Shown: piece after piece, positions 40,853 to 48,518 of the stretch
Layout: each line of letters opens with the position of its first letter
Numbering within the stretch: the stretch's first letter is position 1
Origin: Clostridiales bacterium
Lineage (GTDB): Bacteria; Bacillota; Clostridia; Oscillospirales; Oscillospiraceae
Direction of reading: 5' to 3'
Length of the DNA: 64,000 nt
Assembly (NCBI GenBank): GCA_019415645.1
Contig: DXYV01000006.1
Coordinates: forward strand, 45,478 to 109,477
Notes under the pieces: generated by a model
The model's input: only the letters and a program-made list of their open reading frames with translations
What the model was told of the DNA's origin: nothing
Databases searched by the model: none
Translations under genes and position numbers: made by a program

Positions 40853-41053
40853 ATGGCTCAGATCACAAAAGATACCATTATCGGTGATATTCTGGACATC
40901 GCGCCCGAGACGGCGCCGATTTTCCTCTCCATTGGGATGCACTGCCTTGGCTGCCCCTCCTCCCGCGGCGAGACTGTGGAGCAGGCCTGCATGGTCCATG
41001 GCGTGGAAGTGGAGAAGCTGCTGGAGCAGATCAACAGCGCGATGGCGAAGTAA
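40853..41053 (+). CDS. DUF1858 domain protein
   Basis: A 66-residue protein consisting only of DUF1858 (also found at the N-terminus of the iron-sulfur repair protein ScdA). It carries GMHCLGCPSSRGETVEQAC, with the paired cysteines HCLGC that could sense redox state or bind metal. GGAGG is about nine bases before ATG 40853. It has its own promoter and terminator. Confidence 0.88.
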   Translation: MAQITKDTIIGDILDIAPETAPIFLSIGMHCLGCPSSRGETVEQACMVHGVEVEKLLEQINSAMAK

Positions 41054-41067
41054 GAACATTTCCCGGG

Positions 41068-41100
41068 AAAAGAGCGGCGATAGTCCGCTCTTTTCTTTTT
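41068..41100 (+). terminator. Intrinsic terminator after the DUF1858 gene
   Basis: AAAAGAGCGG (41068-41077) pairs perfectly with CCGCTCTTTT (41085-41094), followed by more T. Confidence 0.88.
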
Positions 41101-41117
41101 CCGGAAGGAGGAGCCCT

Positions 41118-41801
41118 ATGGAATTGACGCCCCGATTGGCGTGCATCGCACGGCAGGTCCCGGCCGGATGCCGGTTTGTGGATGTGGGGACGGACCACGC
41201 CTATTTGCCCGTAAGCCTTCTGCTGGACGGAGTCCTGGAGCGGGCCATAGCAGCCGATCTGCGGTCCGGACCTCTGGAGCGCGCCAGACAGACTGCGCTG
41301 CAGTATGGCGTGCAGGACCGCATCTCGTTCCGCCTGTGCGACGGATTATCCGGCGTCTCAACGGAAGAGGCCGACGTCATTGCCATCGCCGGGATGGGAG
41401 GGGATACGATTGCCGCTATTCTGGCCGAGGCCCCCTGGACCAGGCAGCCGGGAAAGCTGCTGCTGCTTCAGCCTATGACCGCGACATTTTCGCTGCGCAG
41501 CTGGCTGTGGAACCACGCCTACCAAATCGAGAGAGAAGTGATCGCCCGAGAAGGGAAACGACTTTACAGTATCTGGACTGTCAGCGGAGGAGAGTCGCCT
41601 CCGTGGTCACTGGGCGAGCTTTGGGCCGGACGGCAGAGCGAAGATCCCCTGCGGGGGGCCTATTTGGCGCAGCGCATCGCAAAAGCGGAAAAAGCGCTCC
41701 AGGGGCATCTGGCCGCCGTCCAGCGGGAAGAGAAGACGATTGAAATGCTTCAGGGCATATTAGAGGAACTGTATCCGATGAAGGAGGAACGGATGGCATG
41801 A
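41118..41801 (+). CDS. trmK: tRNA (adenine-22 N1)-methyltransferase
   Basis: A 227-residue SAM-dependent enzyme. The SAM motif is VDVGTDHAYLP, followed by IAGMGGDTI and LLLQPMTATFSLRSWL, all TrmK signatures, with a C-terminal helical coiled region. AAGGAGGA precedes ATG 41118. The gene overlaps the Nif3-like gene by four bases, a pairing conserved in Firmicutes. Confidence 0.93.
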   Translation: MELTPRLACIARQVPAGCRFVDVGTDHAYLPVSLLLDGVLERAIAADLRSGPLERARQTALQYGVQDRISFRLCDGLSGVSTEEADVIAIAGMGGDTIAAILAEAPWTRQPGKLLLLQPMTATFSLRSWLWNHAYQIEREVIAREGKRLYSIWTVSGGESPPWSLGELWAGRQSEDPLRGAYLAQRIAKAEKALQGHLAAVQREEKTIEMLQGILEELYPMKEERMA

Positions 41802-42613
41802 CGACCGTATCACAGGTTTACGACTTTCTGGACCGGATGGCTCCATTTTCTACGCAGATGAGTTTTGATAACGCGGGCTTTTTGGTGGGCCGCGGGGACC
41901 AGGCGGTTTCCAAAATTCTGGTGACCCTGGACATTACCCTTCCGGTGATCGAAGAGGCGGAGAAAGCAGGGGCTCAACTGATCGTGTCCCATCATCCGGT
42001 GATCTTTCATCCGGCCCGGTCGGTGACGGACCAGGATATTCTGGGCCAAAAGCTGCGCGCGCTGGTGCGGGCGGATTTGTCCGCTATCTGCGCCCACACC
42101 AATCTGGATCTGGCTCAGGGCGGAGTGAACGATGCGCTGGCTGACGCGCTGGGACTGGAGAACTGTGTGATTTTGCGCAAGGAGCATGAGACTGACTCCT
42201 TTGGCCTGGGACGCATCGGGACGCTTACGGTACCGGTGGAGCCGGCCGCTTTTGCGCGGCTGGTGCGGGAGCGGCTGAATTCCCGCTCGCTGCGTGCGAC
42301 GCTCGGCAATCGTCCGGTCTCCAGAGTCGCGGTAGGCGGCGGTTCCTGCGGTGATCTGCTGTATGACGCGGCGCATCTTGGCTGCGACGCGCTGGTGACC
42401 GGAGATGTTAAGTACGATCAGTTCCTGGATGCGGCTGCCCTCGGCGTCACGCTGATTGACGCAGGCCATTTTCCCACGGAGAATGTAATTTGTCCTGTGC
42501 TTCGGGCGCGTCTGTCCGCGCAGTTTTCTGAGGTAGAGGTGGTTGCATCCAAGGTACACCGGGAGGTCTGCGCCGCCTGTTCTGAGTTGGAGGAAACGGC
42601 GTTTCAAGCTTGA
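41798..42613 (+). CDS. Nif3-like dinuclear metal-centre protein
   Basis: A 271-residue Nif3/YqfO family protein (GTP cyclohydrolase 1 type 2 homologue), expected to form a ring with two metals per subunit. Metal ligands lie in VSHHPVIF, CAHTNLD and DAGHFPTE. It lacks the PII-like insert of longer YqfO proteins. Function of the family is uncertain. The purF promoter overlaps its stop codon. Confidence 0.92.
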   Translation: MTTVSQVYDFLDRMAPFSTQMSFDNAGFLVGRGDQAVSKILVTLDITLPVIEEAEKAGAQLIVSHHPVIFHPARSVTDQDILGQKLRALVRADLSAICAHTNLDLAQGGVNDALADALGLENCVILRKEHETDSFGLGRIGTLTVPVEPAAFARLVRERLNSRSLRATLGNRPVSRVAVGGGSCGDLLYDAAHLGCDALVTGDVKYDQFLDAAALGVTLIDAGHFPTENVICPVLRARLSAQFSEVEVVASKVHREVCAACSELEETAFQA

Positions 42614-42638
42614 ATGTTGCGCAGCGATACGATATAAT
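42610..42638 (+). promoter_or_regulatory. Sigma-A type promoter for purF
   Basis: TTGAAT at 42610-42615, overlapping the stop of the Nif3-like gene, and TATAAT at 42633-42638, spaced 17 bases. The leader is about 80 bases. Confidence 0.75.
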
Positions 42639-42723
42639 TACAGGGGCTGTGAATTTGAGACAGAGAGGCGGTCGGGACGCGCGCCCGGCCCAGAACCTTT
42701 ATTTGAAACATCGGGAGAATGAT

Positions 42724-44088
42724 ATGAGTATTCATGAAGAATGCGGCGTATTCGGTATTTACGACCCGTCCGGAGACTGCGCCCGTACCACGTACTACGG
42801 CCTGTATGCGCTCCAGCATCGGGGACAGGAGGCCTGCGGCATTGCCACGATCAACGACAGGGAGCTGTCCTTCCACAAGGATGTGGGCTTGGTGGGCGAC
42901 GTCTTTACAGAGCAGACGCTGGATGAGCTGGCGGGCACCATGGCGGTGGGCCATGTCCGCTACGCGACCACCGGCGGCGGGAAGCGGGAAAACGCTCAGC
43001 CGCTGACCATCAAATATGTAAAGGGCACGCTGGCGCTGGTCCACAACGGGAATCTGGTCAATACCACCGCCTTGCGGACGGATTTTGAGTATCGGGGCGG
43101 TATTTTTCAGACGACCAGCGATTCGGAGATCATCGCCTATGCGGTGGCCCAGGAGCGGTTGCATACACCTTCGGCGGAGATCGCGGTATGCAATGCGATG
43201 AAGCATCTGCGGGGCGCTTATTCCCTGATTGTGATGTCGCCGCGGAAGCTGATTGCGGCCCGGGACCCCTGGGGATTCCGTCCGCTATGCATGGGGCGCA
43301 GGGGAGACGCGGTGGTGTTCGCCTCGGAGTCCTGTGCGCTGGAGAGCGTAGACGCGGTATTTGAACGGGAAATCGAGCCGGGTGAGGTCGTCTATGTGGA
43401 GGATGGCCAGGTCCATTCCATTCGGGACAACTGCATTGGCCGGTCTCATCTGTGTATCTTTGAATACATCTATTTTGCACGGCCGGATTCCGTGATTGAA
43501 GGGCAGTCGGTCCACCAGGCGCGGCGTATGGCCGGTCGCCTGCTGGCCCGGGAGCACGCGGTGGAGGCCGACATTGTGATCGGCGTCCCGGATTCCGGCT
43601 TGGATGCCGCTATGGGATATGCCGAAGAATCCGGAATCCCCTATGGCGAGGGCTTCATCAAGAACCGCTACATCGGACGCACCTTTATCACGCCGGACCA
43701 GACCAGCCGGGAAAATGCGGTACGGCTCAAGCTCTCGCCCCTGAAGAGCCAGGTGGCGGGCAAACGGGTGGTCATGATCGACGATTCCATTGTACGGGGG
43801 ACTACCTGCCGGCAGATCATCAACCTGCTGCGGGACGCTGGCGCCAAAGAGGTCCATATGCGGGTATCGGCGCCGCCGTTTATCGCGCCCTGCTATTTTG
43901 GTACCGACATCCCGGACAAGGAAAAGCTGATTGCATGCCACCATACCATCGACGAGATCTGTGAGATCGCCGGCGCGGACAGCCTGGGCTATCTGAGCCT
44001 GGAGGCCCTGCGCCAGATCGCCCCGGATGCCAGGTGTGGATTCTGCGAGGGCTGCTTTACCGAGCAGTATCCCATTCCCATCGCCTGA
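42724..44088 (+). CDS. purF: Amidophosphoribosyltransferase
   Basis: A 454-residue enzyme for the first step of purine synthesis (PRPP plus glutamine). It begins MSIHEECGVFGI; Cys7 becomes the N-terminal nucleophile after removal of a six-residue propeptide. The phosphoribosyl-binding motif is VVMIDDSIVRGTT; four cysteines for the 4Fe-4S cluster of Bacillus-type PurF occur at CHLCIFEYIYF-like (SHLCIFEY), ACHHT and CGFCEGC. GGGAG is about seven bases before ATG 42724; earlier in-frame codons are in the leader. Confidence 0.95.
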   Translation: MSIHEECGVFGIYDPSGDCARTTYYGLYALQHRGQEACGIATINDRELSFHKDVGLVGDVFTEQTLDELAGTMAVGHVRYATTGGGKRENAQPLTIKYVKGTLALVHNGNLVNTTALRTDFEYRGGIFQTTSDSEIIAYAVAQERLHTPSAEIAVCNAMKHLRGAYSLIVMSPRKLIAARDPWGFRPLCMGRRGDAVVFASESCALESVDAVFEREIEPGEVVYVEDGQVHSIRDNCIGRSHLCIFEYIYFARPDSVIEGQSVHQARRMAGRLLAREHAVEADIVIGVPDSGLDAAMGYAEESGIPYGEGFIKNRYIGRTFITPDQTSRENAVRLKLSPLKSQVAGKRVVMIDDSIVRGTTCRQIINLLRDAGAKEVHMRVSAPPFIAPCYFGTDIPDKEKLIACHHTIDEICEIAGADSLGYLSLEALRQIAPDARCGFCEGCFTEQYPIPIA

Positions 44089-44129
44089 TGGAGCAGAAAA
44101 TAGTGAAAATGAATGACGTAAGAGGTCAA

Positions 44130-44178
44130 ATTGCATAAAAGAGGGTTTTGTAGGGGCTGGAACCTAATAAAATGCAAT
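44130..44178. repeat. Imperfect inverted repeat after purF
   Basis: ATTGCAT (44130-44136) and ATGCAAT (44172-44178) form outer arms; GGGTT (44143-44147) and AACCT (44161-44165) form inner arms. No T run follows on either strand, so it is not a standard terminator. Function unknown. Confidence 0.4.
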
Positions 44179-44205
44179 AAAAAATGATTTTCAGACAAAA
44201 AAACC

Positions 44206-44234
44206 TTGACATATGTACCGGGAACGGATATACT
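44206..44234 (+). promoter_or_regulatory. Sigma-A type promoter for glnA
   Basis: Perfect TTGACA at 44206-44211 and TATACT at 44229-44234, spaced 17 bases. Transcription should start near 44241, ahead of the attenuator. Confidence 0.88.
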
Positions 44235-44249
44235 CAACCCATAGTTTCG

Positions 44250-44270
44250 TTGAGAACAACGGCGTTCCAA
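44250..44270 (+). promoter_or_regulatory. Candidate ANTAR-binding antiterminator hairpin in the glnA leader
   Basis: TTG (44250-44252) with CAA (44268-44270) and GAAC (44254-44257) with GTTC (44264-44267) close a six-base loop, AACGGC, with A at position 1 and G at position 4; one bulged A is at 44253. This loop pattern is what ANTAR proteins recognise. The hairpin uses bases 44258-44268, the left arm of the terminator, so the two folds exclude each other. Only one such hairpin is visible, while classical sites have two. Confidence 0.6.
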
Positions 44271-44297
44271 CCCCAGAGGGTCGGAACGCCGTTTTTT
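44258..44297 (+). terminator. Attenuator terminator in the glnA leader
   Basis: AACGGCGTTCC (44258-44268) pairs with GGAACGCCGTT (44283-44293), with an inner CCC/GGG pair, then six T to 44297. It lies between the glnA promoter and the start codon, so it must be bypassed for expression. Confidence 0.88.
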
Positions 44298-44355
44298 GTT
44301 CTAGAATACATTCTATTGCTCCAAGTATTGCAGAAAGAAGAAAGGGGATACCATC

Positions 44356-45687
44356 ATGGGCTATACAAAGGAAGATGTTATTCGTATCGTAAAGGAAGAG
44401 GATGTAAAATTCATCCGGATGCAGTTTACCGATATTTTCGGTCAGCTGAAAAATGTGGCGATCACGGCTTCCCAGATTGAAAAGGCTGTCAACAACCAGA
44501 TTATGATCGACGGCTCCTCCATCGAGGGCTTTGTCCGCATCAACGAGTCCGACCAGTATCTGCGTCCGGACCTGAACAGCTTTGTGATCTTCCCCTGGCG
44601 GCCTCAGCACGGGAAAGTCGCCCGTCTGATCTGCGACGTCTACAATCCCGACGGAACTCCCTTTGTCGGCGATCCCCGCGGCGTGCTCCAGCGCGTGCTG
44701 GCTAAGGCCAAGAGCATGGGCTATGACGACTTCAACGTCGGTCCGGAGGCGGAGTTCTTCCTGTTCCAGACCGATGAGGAGGGAAAGCCCACCACCAAGA
44801 CCAACGATGAGGCCGGTTACTTCGATCTGGGCCCTCTGGACCACGGTGAGTCTACCCGGCGCGAGATCTGCCTGGCTCTGGAGGAGATGGGCTATGAGAT
44901 TGAGGCTTCGCACCACGAGGTGGCCCAGGGGCAGCATGAGATCGACTTCAAGTATGCCGACGCTCTGCAGTGCGCGGACAAGATCATGACCTTTAAGCTG
45001 ACAGTTAAGACGCTGGCTCAGAAAAACGGCCTGCACGCGACCTTTATGCCCAAGCCGATTTTCGGCGTGAACGGCTCCGGTATGCACACCAACATGTCTC
45101 TGTTCCGCAACGGCAAGAACGTATTCTATGATGAGAACGGCGACAAGCAGCTGTCCAAGGAGGCCTATTCCTTCATTGCCGGTATTCTGGCCCATATGAG
45201 AGGTATGGCCGCCATCACCAATCCCCTTGTGAACTCCTACAAGCGTCTGGTGCCCGGCTACGAGGCACCCTGCTATATGGCCTGGTCCGCCTCCAACCGT
45301 TCCGCGCTGATTCGTATCCCCGCGGCCCGCGGCCAGTCCACCCGCGTGGAGCTGCGCTGCCCCGACCCCGCCTGCAACCCCTATCTGGCGCTTGCGGTTT
45401 GCCTGGCGGCCGGACTGGACGGCATCGAGAAGGGTATGACTCCGCCGCCTGAGATCACGGACAACATCTTCGCCATGACGCCCGCTGCCCGCCGCCGCAA
45501 GGGAATCGAGAGCCTGCCGGGCTCCCTGGAGGAGGCTCTGGTCTGCCTGAAGAAGGATAAGCTGATTATGGATACGCTGGGCGAGCATGTCTCCAGCCAG
45601 TACATCGCGGGCAAGGAGGCCGAGTGGGACGAGTACCGCACCCGTGTCTCCAGCTGGGAGCGCGAGAAGTACATTATGAATTATTAA
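44356..45687 (+). CDS. glnA: Glutamine synthetase type I
   Basis: A 443-residue GSI-alpha enzyme that makes glutamine from glutamate, ammonia and ATP. Active-site signatures are MIDGSSIEGFVRI, GPEAEFFLF, VNGSGMHTNMSL, and NRSALIRIPAARG. The length and lack of an adenylylation loop are typical of Firmicutes. Codon use is strongly biased, indicating high expression. The leader has a terminator and a candidate ANTAR antiterminator. AAAGGGG is about eight bases before the ATG. Confidence 0.96.
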   Translation: MGYTKEDVIRIVKEEDVKFIRMQFTDIFGQLKNVAITASQIEKAVNNQIMIDGSSIEGFVRINESDQYLRPDLNSFVIFPWRPQHGKVARLICDVYNPDGTPFVGDPRGVLQRVLAKAKSMGYDDFNVGPEAEFFLFQTDEEGKPTTKTNDEAGYFDLGPLDHGESTRREICLALEEMGYEIEASHHEVAQGQHEIDFKYADALQCADKIMTFKLTVKTLAQKNGLHATFMPKPIFGVNGSGMHTNMSLFRNGKNVFYDENGDKQLSKEAYSFIAGILAHMRGMAAITNPLVNSYKRLVPGYEAPCYMAWSASNRSALIRIPAARGQSTRVELRCPDPACNPYLALAVCLAAGLDGIEKGMTPPPEITDNIFAMTPAARRRKGIESLPGSLEEALVCLKKDKLIMDTLGEHVSSQYIAGKEAEWDEYRTRVSSWEREKYIMNY

Positions 45688-45735
45688 CAGAATTGATTCG
45701 GACCTATCATTCTCCTTGCAAGGGAGTGACAGCAG

Positions 45736-46269
45736 ATGGAGAGAGTGATCGTTGCGTTTGAAAGCGAGCGCAACGCACAAAAGATTCGGGAAATCATCGA
45801 GTCTGCCGGTGTCGCGACCTGTCTGATTTGCCGTTCGGCTGCCGAAGTCAAACGGCTGGTGCATAAGCAGCACATCAATACGGTGATCTGCGGTTTTAAG
45901 CTGCCGGATGATTCCTGTGAAAACCTGCGGGGCGATCTGCCCGCCAGCTGCAATATGCTTATGCTGGCGGTGCAGAACCGCTTGGAATTATGTGAGCAGG
46001 AAGATATTTTCAAGCTGACCGCTCCGGTCCGAAAAAGCGATCTGCTGGCGTCGGTGCGCATGCTGCTGCAAATGAAGCACAAAAGTCCCACCTACGAAAA
46101 GCCGCAGCGCAGCGAAGAAGAGCTGGCGCTGGTGGCGGAGGCCAAGCGGGTCCTGATGGAGCGGCACGGCATGACGGAAGAGCAGGCCCATCGGTTCCTG
46201 CAGAAGCAGAGCATGGACAATGGCGCAAAGCTGACCGATACCGCCCGGACGGTTCTGTCCGAGGCATAA
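45736..46269 (+). CDS. ANTAR-domain RNA-binding antiterminator protein
   Basis: A 177-residue protein. Residues about 1-115 form a receiver-like domain, but the phospho-acceptor position holds Gly53 in VICGFKLPD, where active receivers have Asp. Residues about 121-175 are the ANTAR domain, with AKRVLMERHGMTEEQAHRFL and QKQSMDNGAKL. ANTAR proteins bind paired hexaloop hairpins and prevent termination. Its position directly after glnA makes it the likely regulator of glnA and of the gltB leader. Without the Asp, activity must depend on something other than phosphorylation, perhaps a ligand or GlnA itself. Confidence 0.9.
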   Translation: MERVIVAFESERNAQKIREIIESAGVATCLICRSAAEVKRLVHKQHINTVICGFKLPDDSCENLRGDLPASCNMLMLAVQNRLELCEQEDIFKLTAPVRKSDLLASVRMLLQMKHKSPTYEKPQRSEEELALVAEAKRVLMERHGMTEEQAHRFLQKQSMDNGAKLTDTARTVLSEA

Positions 46270-46317
46270 GACCCGGCGATTCCACACACGATACTCATAG
46301 CGGACAAGGATGTCGAA

Positions 46318-46360
46318 CAAAAGGGCGGCAGTCCCATTCTCGACTGCCGCCCTTTTGTAC
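46318..46360 (+). terminator. Terminator after the ANTAR gene
   Basis: A perfect 16-base-pair stem (46318-46333 with 46342-46357), loop CCATTCTC, ending in TTTT within the arm. The dapF ribosome binding site follows within ten bases. Confidence 0.82.
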
Positions 46361-46380
46361 CTGCAAGGAGGTAGGTCAAT

Positions 46381-47178
46381 TTGCTGAAGTTTACCAAAAT
46401 GCACGGTCTTGGCAACGACTATGTTTACCTGGACTGTACGCAATCGGCCCCGGAGAAGCTTCCGGAGCTGGCGGTGCGGGTATCCGACCGGCACACCGGA
46501 ATCGGTTCGGACGGCCTGATCTGCATTTTTCCCTCCGACTGCGCGGACATCCGGATGCGGATGTTCAATGCGGACGGCTCAGAGGGGGAGATGTGCGGCA
46601 ACGGAATCCGATGTGTGGGGAAATTTGTCTACGACAAGGCTTTGGTGCGCAAGACACAGATGACGGTGGAGACCCTGGGCGGGATCAAGAGGCTGTGGCT
46701 GACGGTGTCCGGGGATACGGTCTCGGAGGTCACGGTGGACATGGGGGAGCCCACCTGGGAGGAACCCATTCCGGTCCTGGTTCAGGGGAAAACCTATACC
46801 GGACGGCCGGTGTCCATGGGGAATCCCCATCTGGTGGTCTATCAATCCGGAATTGACGCGCTGGACCTGCGGGAGATCGGGCCGGAATTTGAGCGCTGCC
46901 CGCATTTCCCCAACAAGACCAATACGGAGTTTGTAGAAGTCCTCGCTTCTGCGACCCTGCGGATGCGGGTCTGGGAGCGGGGCAGCGGAGAGACGATGGC
47001 CTGCGGCACGGGTGCCTGTGCCAGTGCGGTCAGCGCCATGCTGGATGGCCGGACGGGACGCGAGGTGACGGTAAAGCTGCTGGGCGGCGATCTGCGCATT
47101 CGCTGGGATGAGACTAACGGCCATGTATTTATGACCGGTCCAGCCGTGACCGTATATGAAGGGCAGCTGCCCGACTGA
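46381..47178 (+). CDS. dapF: Diaminopimelate epimerase
   Basis: A 265-residue cofactor-free epimerase converting LL- to meso-diaminopimelate for lysine and peptidoglycan. The two catalytic cysteines are in GEMCGNGIRC and ACGTGACAS. It starts with TTG, supported by AAGGAGG eight bases upstream and by KFTKMHGLGNDY directly after the start. Confidence 0.95.
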   Translation: MLKFTKMHGLGNDYVYLDCTQSAPEKLPELAVRVSDRHTGIGSDGLICIFPSDCADIRMRMFNADGSEGEMCGNGIRCVGKFVYDKALVRKTQMTVETLGGIKRLWLTVSGDTVSEVTVDMGEPTWEEPIPVLVQGKTYTGRPVSMGNPHLVVYQSGIDALDLREIGPEFERCPHFPNKTNTEFVEVLASATLRMRVWERGSGETMACGTGACASAVSAMLDGRTGREVTVKLLGGDLRIRWDETNGHVFMTGPAVTVYEGQLPD

Positions 47179-47196
47179 CGAAAAGGAGGGGCGACG

Positions 47197-48414
47197 ATGG
47201 CCCATATCAATCAAAACTTTCTGAAGCTCCCCGGAGGTTATCTGTTCCCGGAGATCGGACGACGTGTGCGGGCTTTCACGGCGGAACAGCCGCCGATGCC
47301 CCTGCTTCGCCTTGGCATTGGCGATGTGACGCAGCCGCTGGCGCCTGCGGTGATTGAAGCTATGCACAAGGCGACGGAGGAGATGGCCCATAAGGAGACC
47401 TTCCGCGGCTATTGCGAAGAGACCTGCTATGCCTATGATTTTCTCCGCTACGCCATTCGGGATTCCTATCAGGCCCGCGGCGTGACCCTTGCAGACGATG
47501 AGATTTTTGTCTCGGACGGCGCCAAGAGCGACTGCGGCAACATCGGCGACATTTTTTCCGTGGACAATGTGGTGGCGGTCTGCGACCCGGTCTATCCGGT
47601 CTATGTGGATACCAACGCCATGGCTGGCCGGGCCGGCGACTTTGACGGGGAGAAGTGGACCAATCTGGTGTATCTGCCCTGCACGGCGGAAAACGGCTTT
47701 TTCCCCGCGCTTCCGGAGGGGCGTGTGCCGGATCTGATCTACATCTGCTCCCCCAACAACCCCACCGGTATGGCGGCCTCCAAGGAGCAGCTCAAGGTGT
47801 GGGTGGACTACGCCAATGAGCACGGCAGTGTGATTTTGTACGACAGCGCCTACGAGGCCTTTATTACGGAGCCCGGAATCCCGCACAGCATTTTTGAGGT
47901 GGAGGGCGCTAAGACCTGCGCCATCGAGTTCCGCTCCTTCTCCAAGACCGCGGGCTTTACGGGCACCCGCTGCGCCTATACGGTGATTCCCAAGGAACTG
48001 GTGCGGGAGGGGGCGTCCCTCAATGCCCTCTGGAACCGGCGGCAGGGAACCAAGTTCAACGGTGTGCCCTATGTGGTCCAGCGGGCGGCGGAGGCCGTGT
48101 ACAGCCCGGAGGGCCAGGCGCAGATTCAGCAGACCATCCGGTATTATCTGGAGAATGCCAAGGTGATCCGGGAGGGGCTGACGGCAGCAGGCCTGACGGT
48201 CTATGGCGGCGTCAACGCCCCCTATATCTGGTTCCGGACGCCGGATGGCGTCGGCTCCTGGGACTTTTTCGACCGGCTGTTGCGGGAGGCCTGCGTCGTC
48301 ACGACACCGGGCGCGGGATTCGGCCCCTCCGGCGAGGGCTATATCCGGCTGACGGCCTTCGGCGATGCGGACGTGACCCGGGAAGCAGTAGAACGTATCA
48401 AGAAAATTTTATAA
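47197..48414 (+). CDS. dapL: LL-diaminopimelate aminotransferase
   Basis: A 405-residue PLP enzyme that makes LL-diaminopimelate in one step from tetrahydrodipicolinate. The PLP lysine is in FRSFSKTAGFTGTRCAY; IGDVTQPLAPAVIEAM and SDGAKSDCGNI are DapL signatures. With dapF next to it, this indicates the aminotransferase route to meso-diaminopimelate. AAAGGAGGGG is upstream of the ATG. Confidence 0.95.
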   Translation: MAHINQNFLKLPGGYLFPEIGRRVRAFTAEQPPMPLLRLGIGDVTQPLAPAVIEAMHKATEEMAHKETFRGYCEETCYAYDFLRYAIRDSYQARGVTLADDEIFVSDGAKSDCGNIGDIFSVDNVVAVCDPVYPVYVDTNAMAGRAGDFDGEKWTNLVYLPCTAENGFFPALPEGRVPDLIYICSPNNPTGMAASKEQLKVWVDYANEHGSVILYDSAYEAFITEPGIPHSIFEVEGAKTCAIEFRSFSKTAGFTGTRCAYTVIPKELVREGASLNALWNRRQGTKFNGVPYVVQRAAEAVYSPEGQAQIQQTIRYYLENAKVIREGLTAAGLTVYGGVNAPYIWFRTPDGVGSWDFFDRLLREACVVTTPGAGFGPSGEGYIRLTAFGDADVTREAVERIKKIL

Positions 48415-48421
48415 GAAAGCG

Positions 48422-48437
48422 CGTACAAAGGGGTACG
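48422..48437 (+). promoter_or_regulatory. Candidate ANTAR-binding antiterminator hairpin in the gltB leader
   Basis: CGTAC (48422-48426) and GTACG (48433-48437) close the six-base loop AAAGGG, again with A at position 1 and G at position 4. It shares bases 48430-48437 with the left arm of the following terminator, the same layout as in the glnA leader. Confidence 0.55.
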
Positions 48438-48487
48438 GAGCGTCAGTCGGGTCAAGGACGGGACTGGCGCGCCGTGCCCTGTTTTTT
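48430..48487 (+). terminator. Terminator/attenuator between dapL and gltB
   Basis: An 18-base-pair stem with one mismatch (48430-48448 with 48462-48480) is followed by G and six T. No clear promoter lies between this hairpin and gltB, so gltB probably depends on read-through from upstream, regulated by antitermination. Confidence 0.82.
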
Positions 48488-48518
48488 AGGGAGAGTTTCT
48501 GGGAAAGAAGGGTTAGAT

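Noticed and set aside
44235..44254. A second (P1) ANTAR hexaloop ATAGTT with CAAC/GTTG arms ahead of the glnA antiterminator
   Set aside because: It begins before the predicted transcription start, has two mismatched pairs next to the loop, and shares bases with the accepted hairpin.
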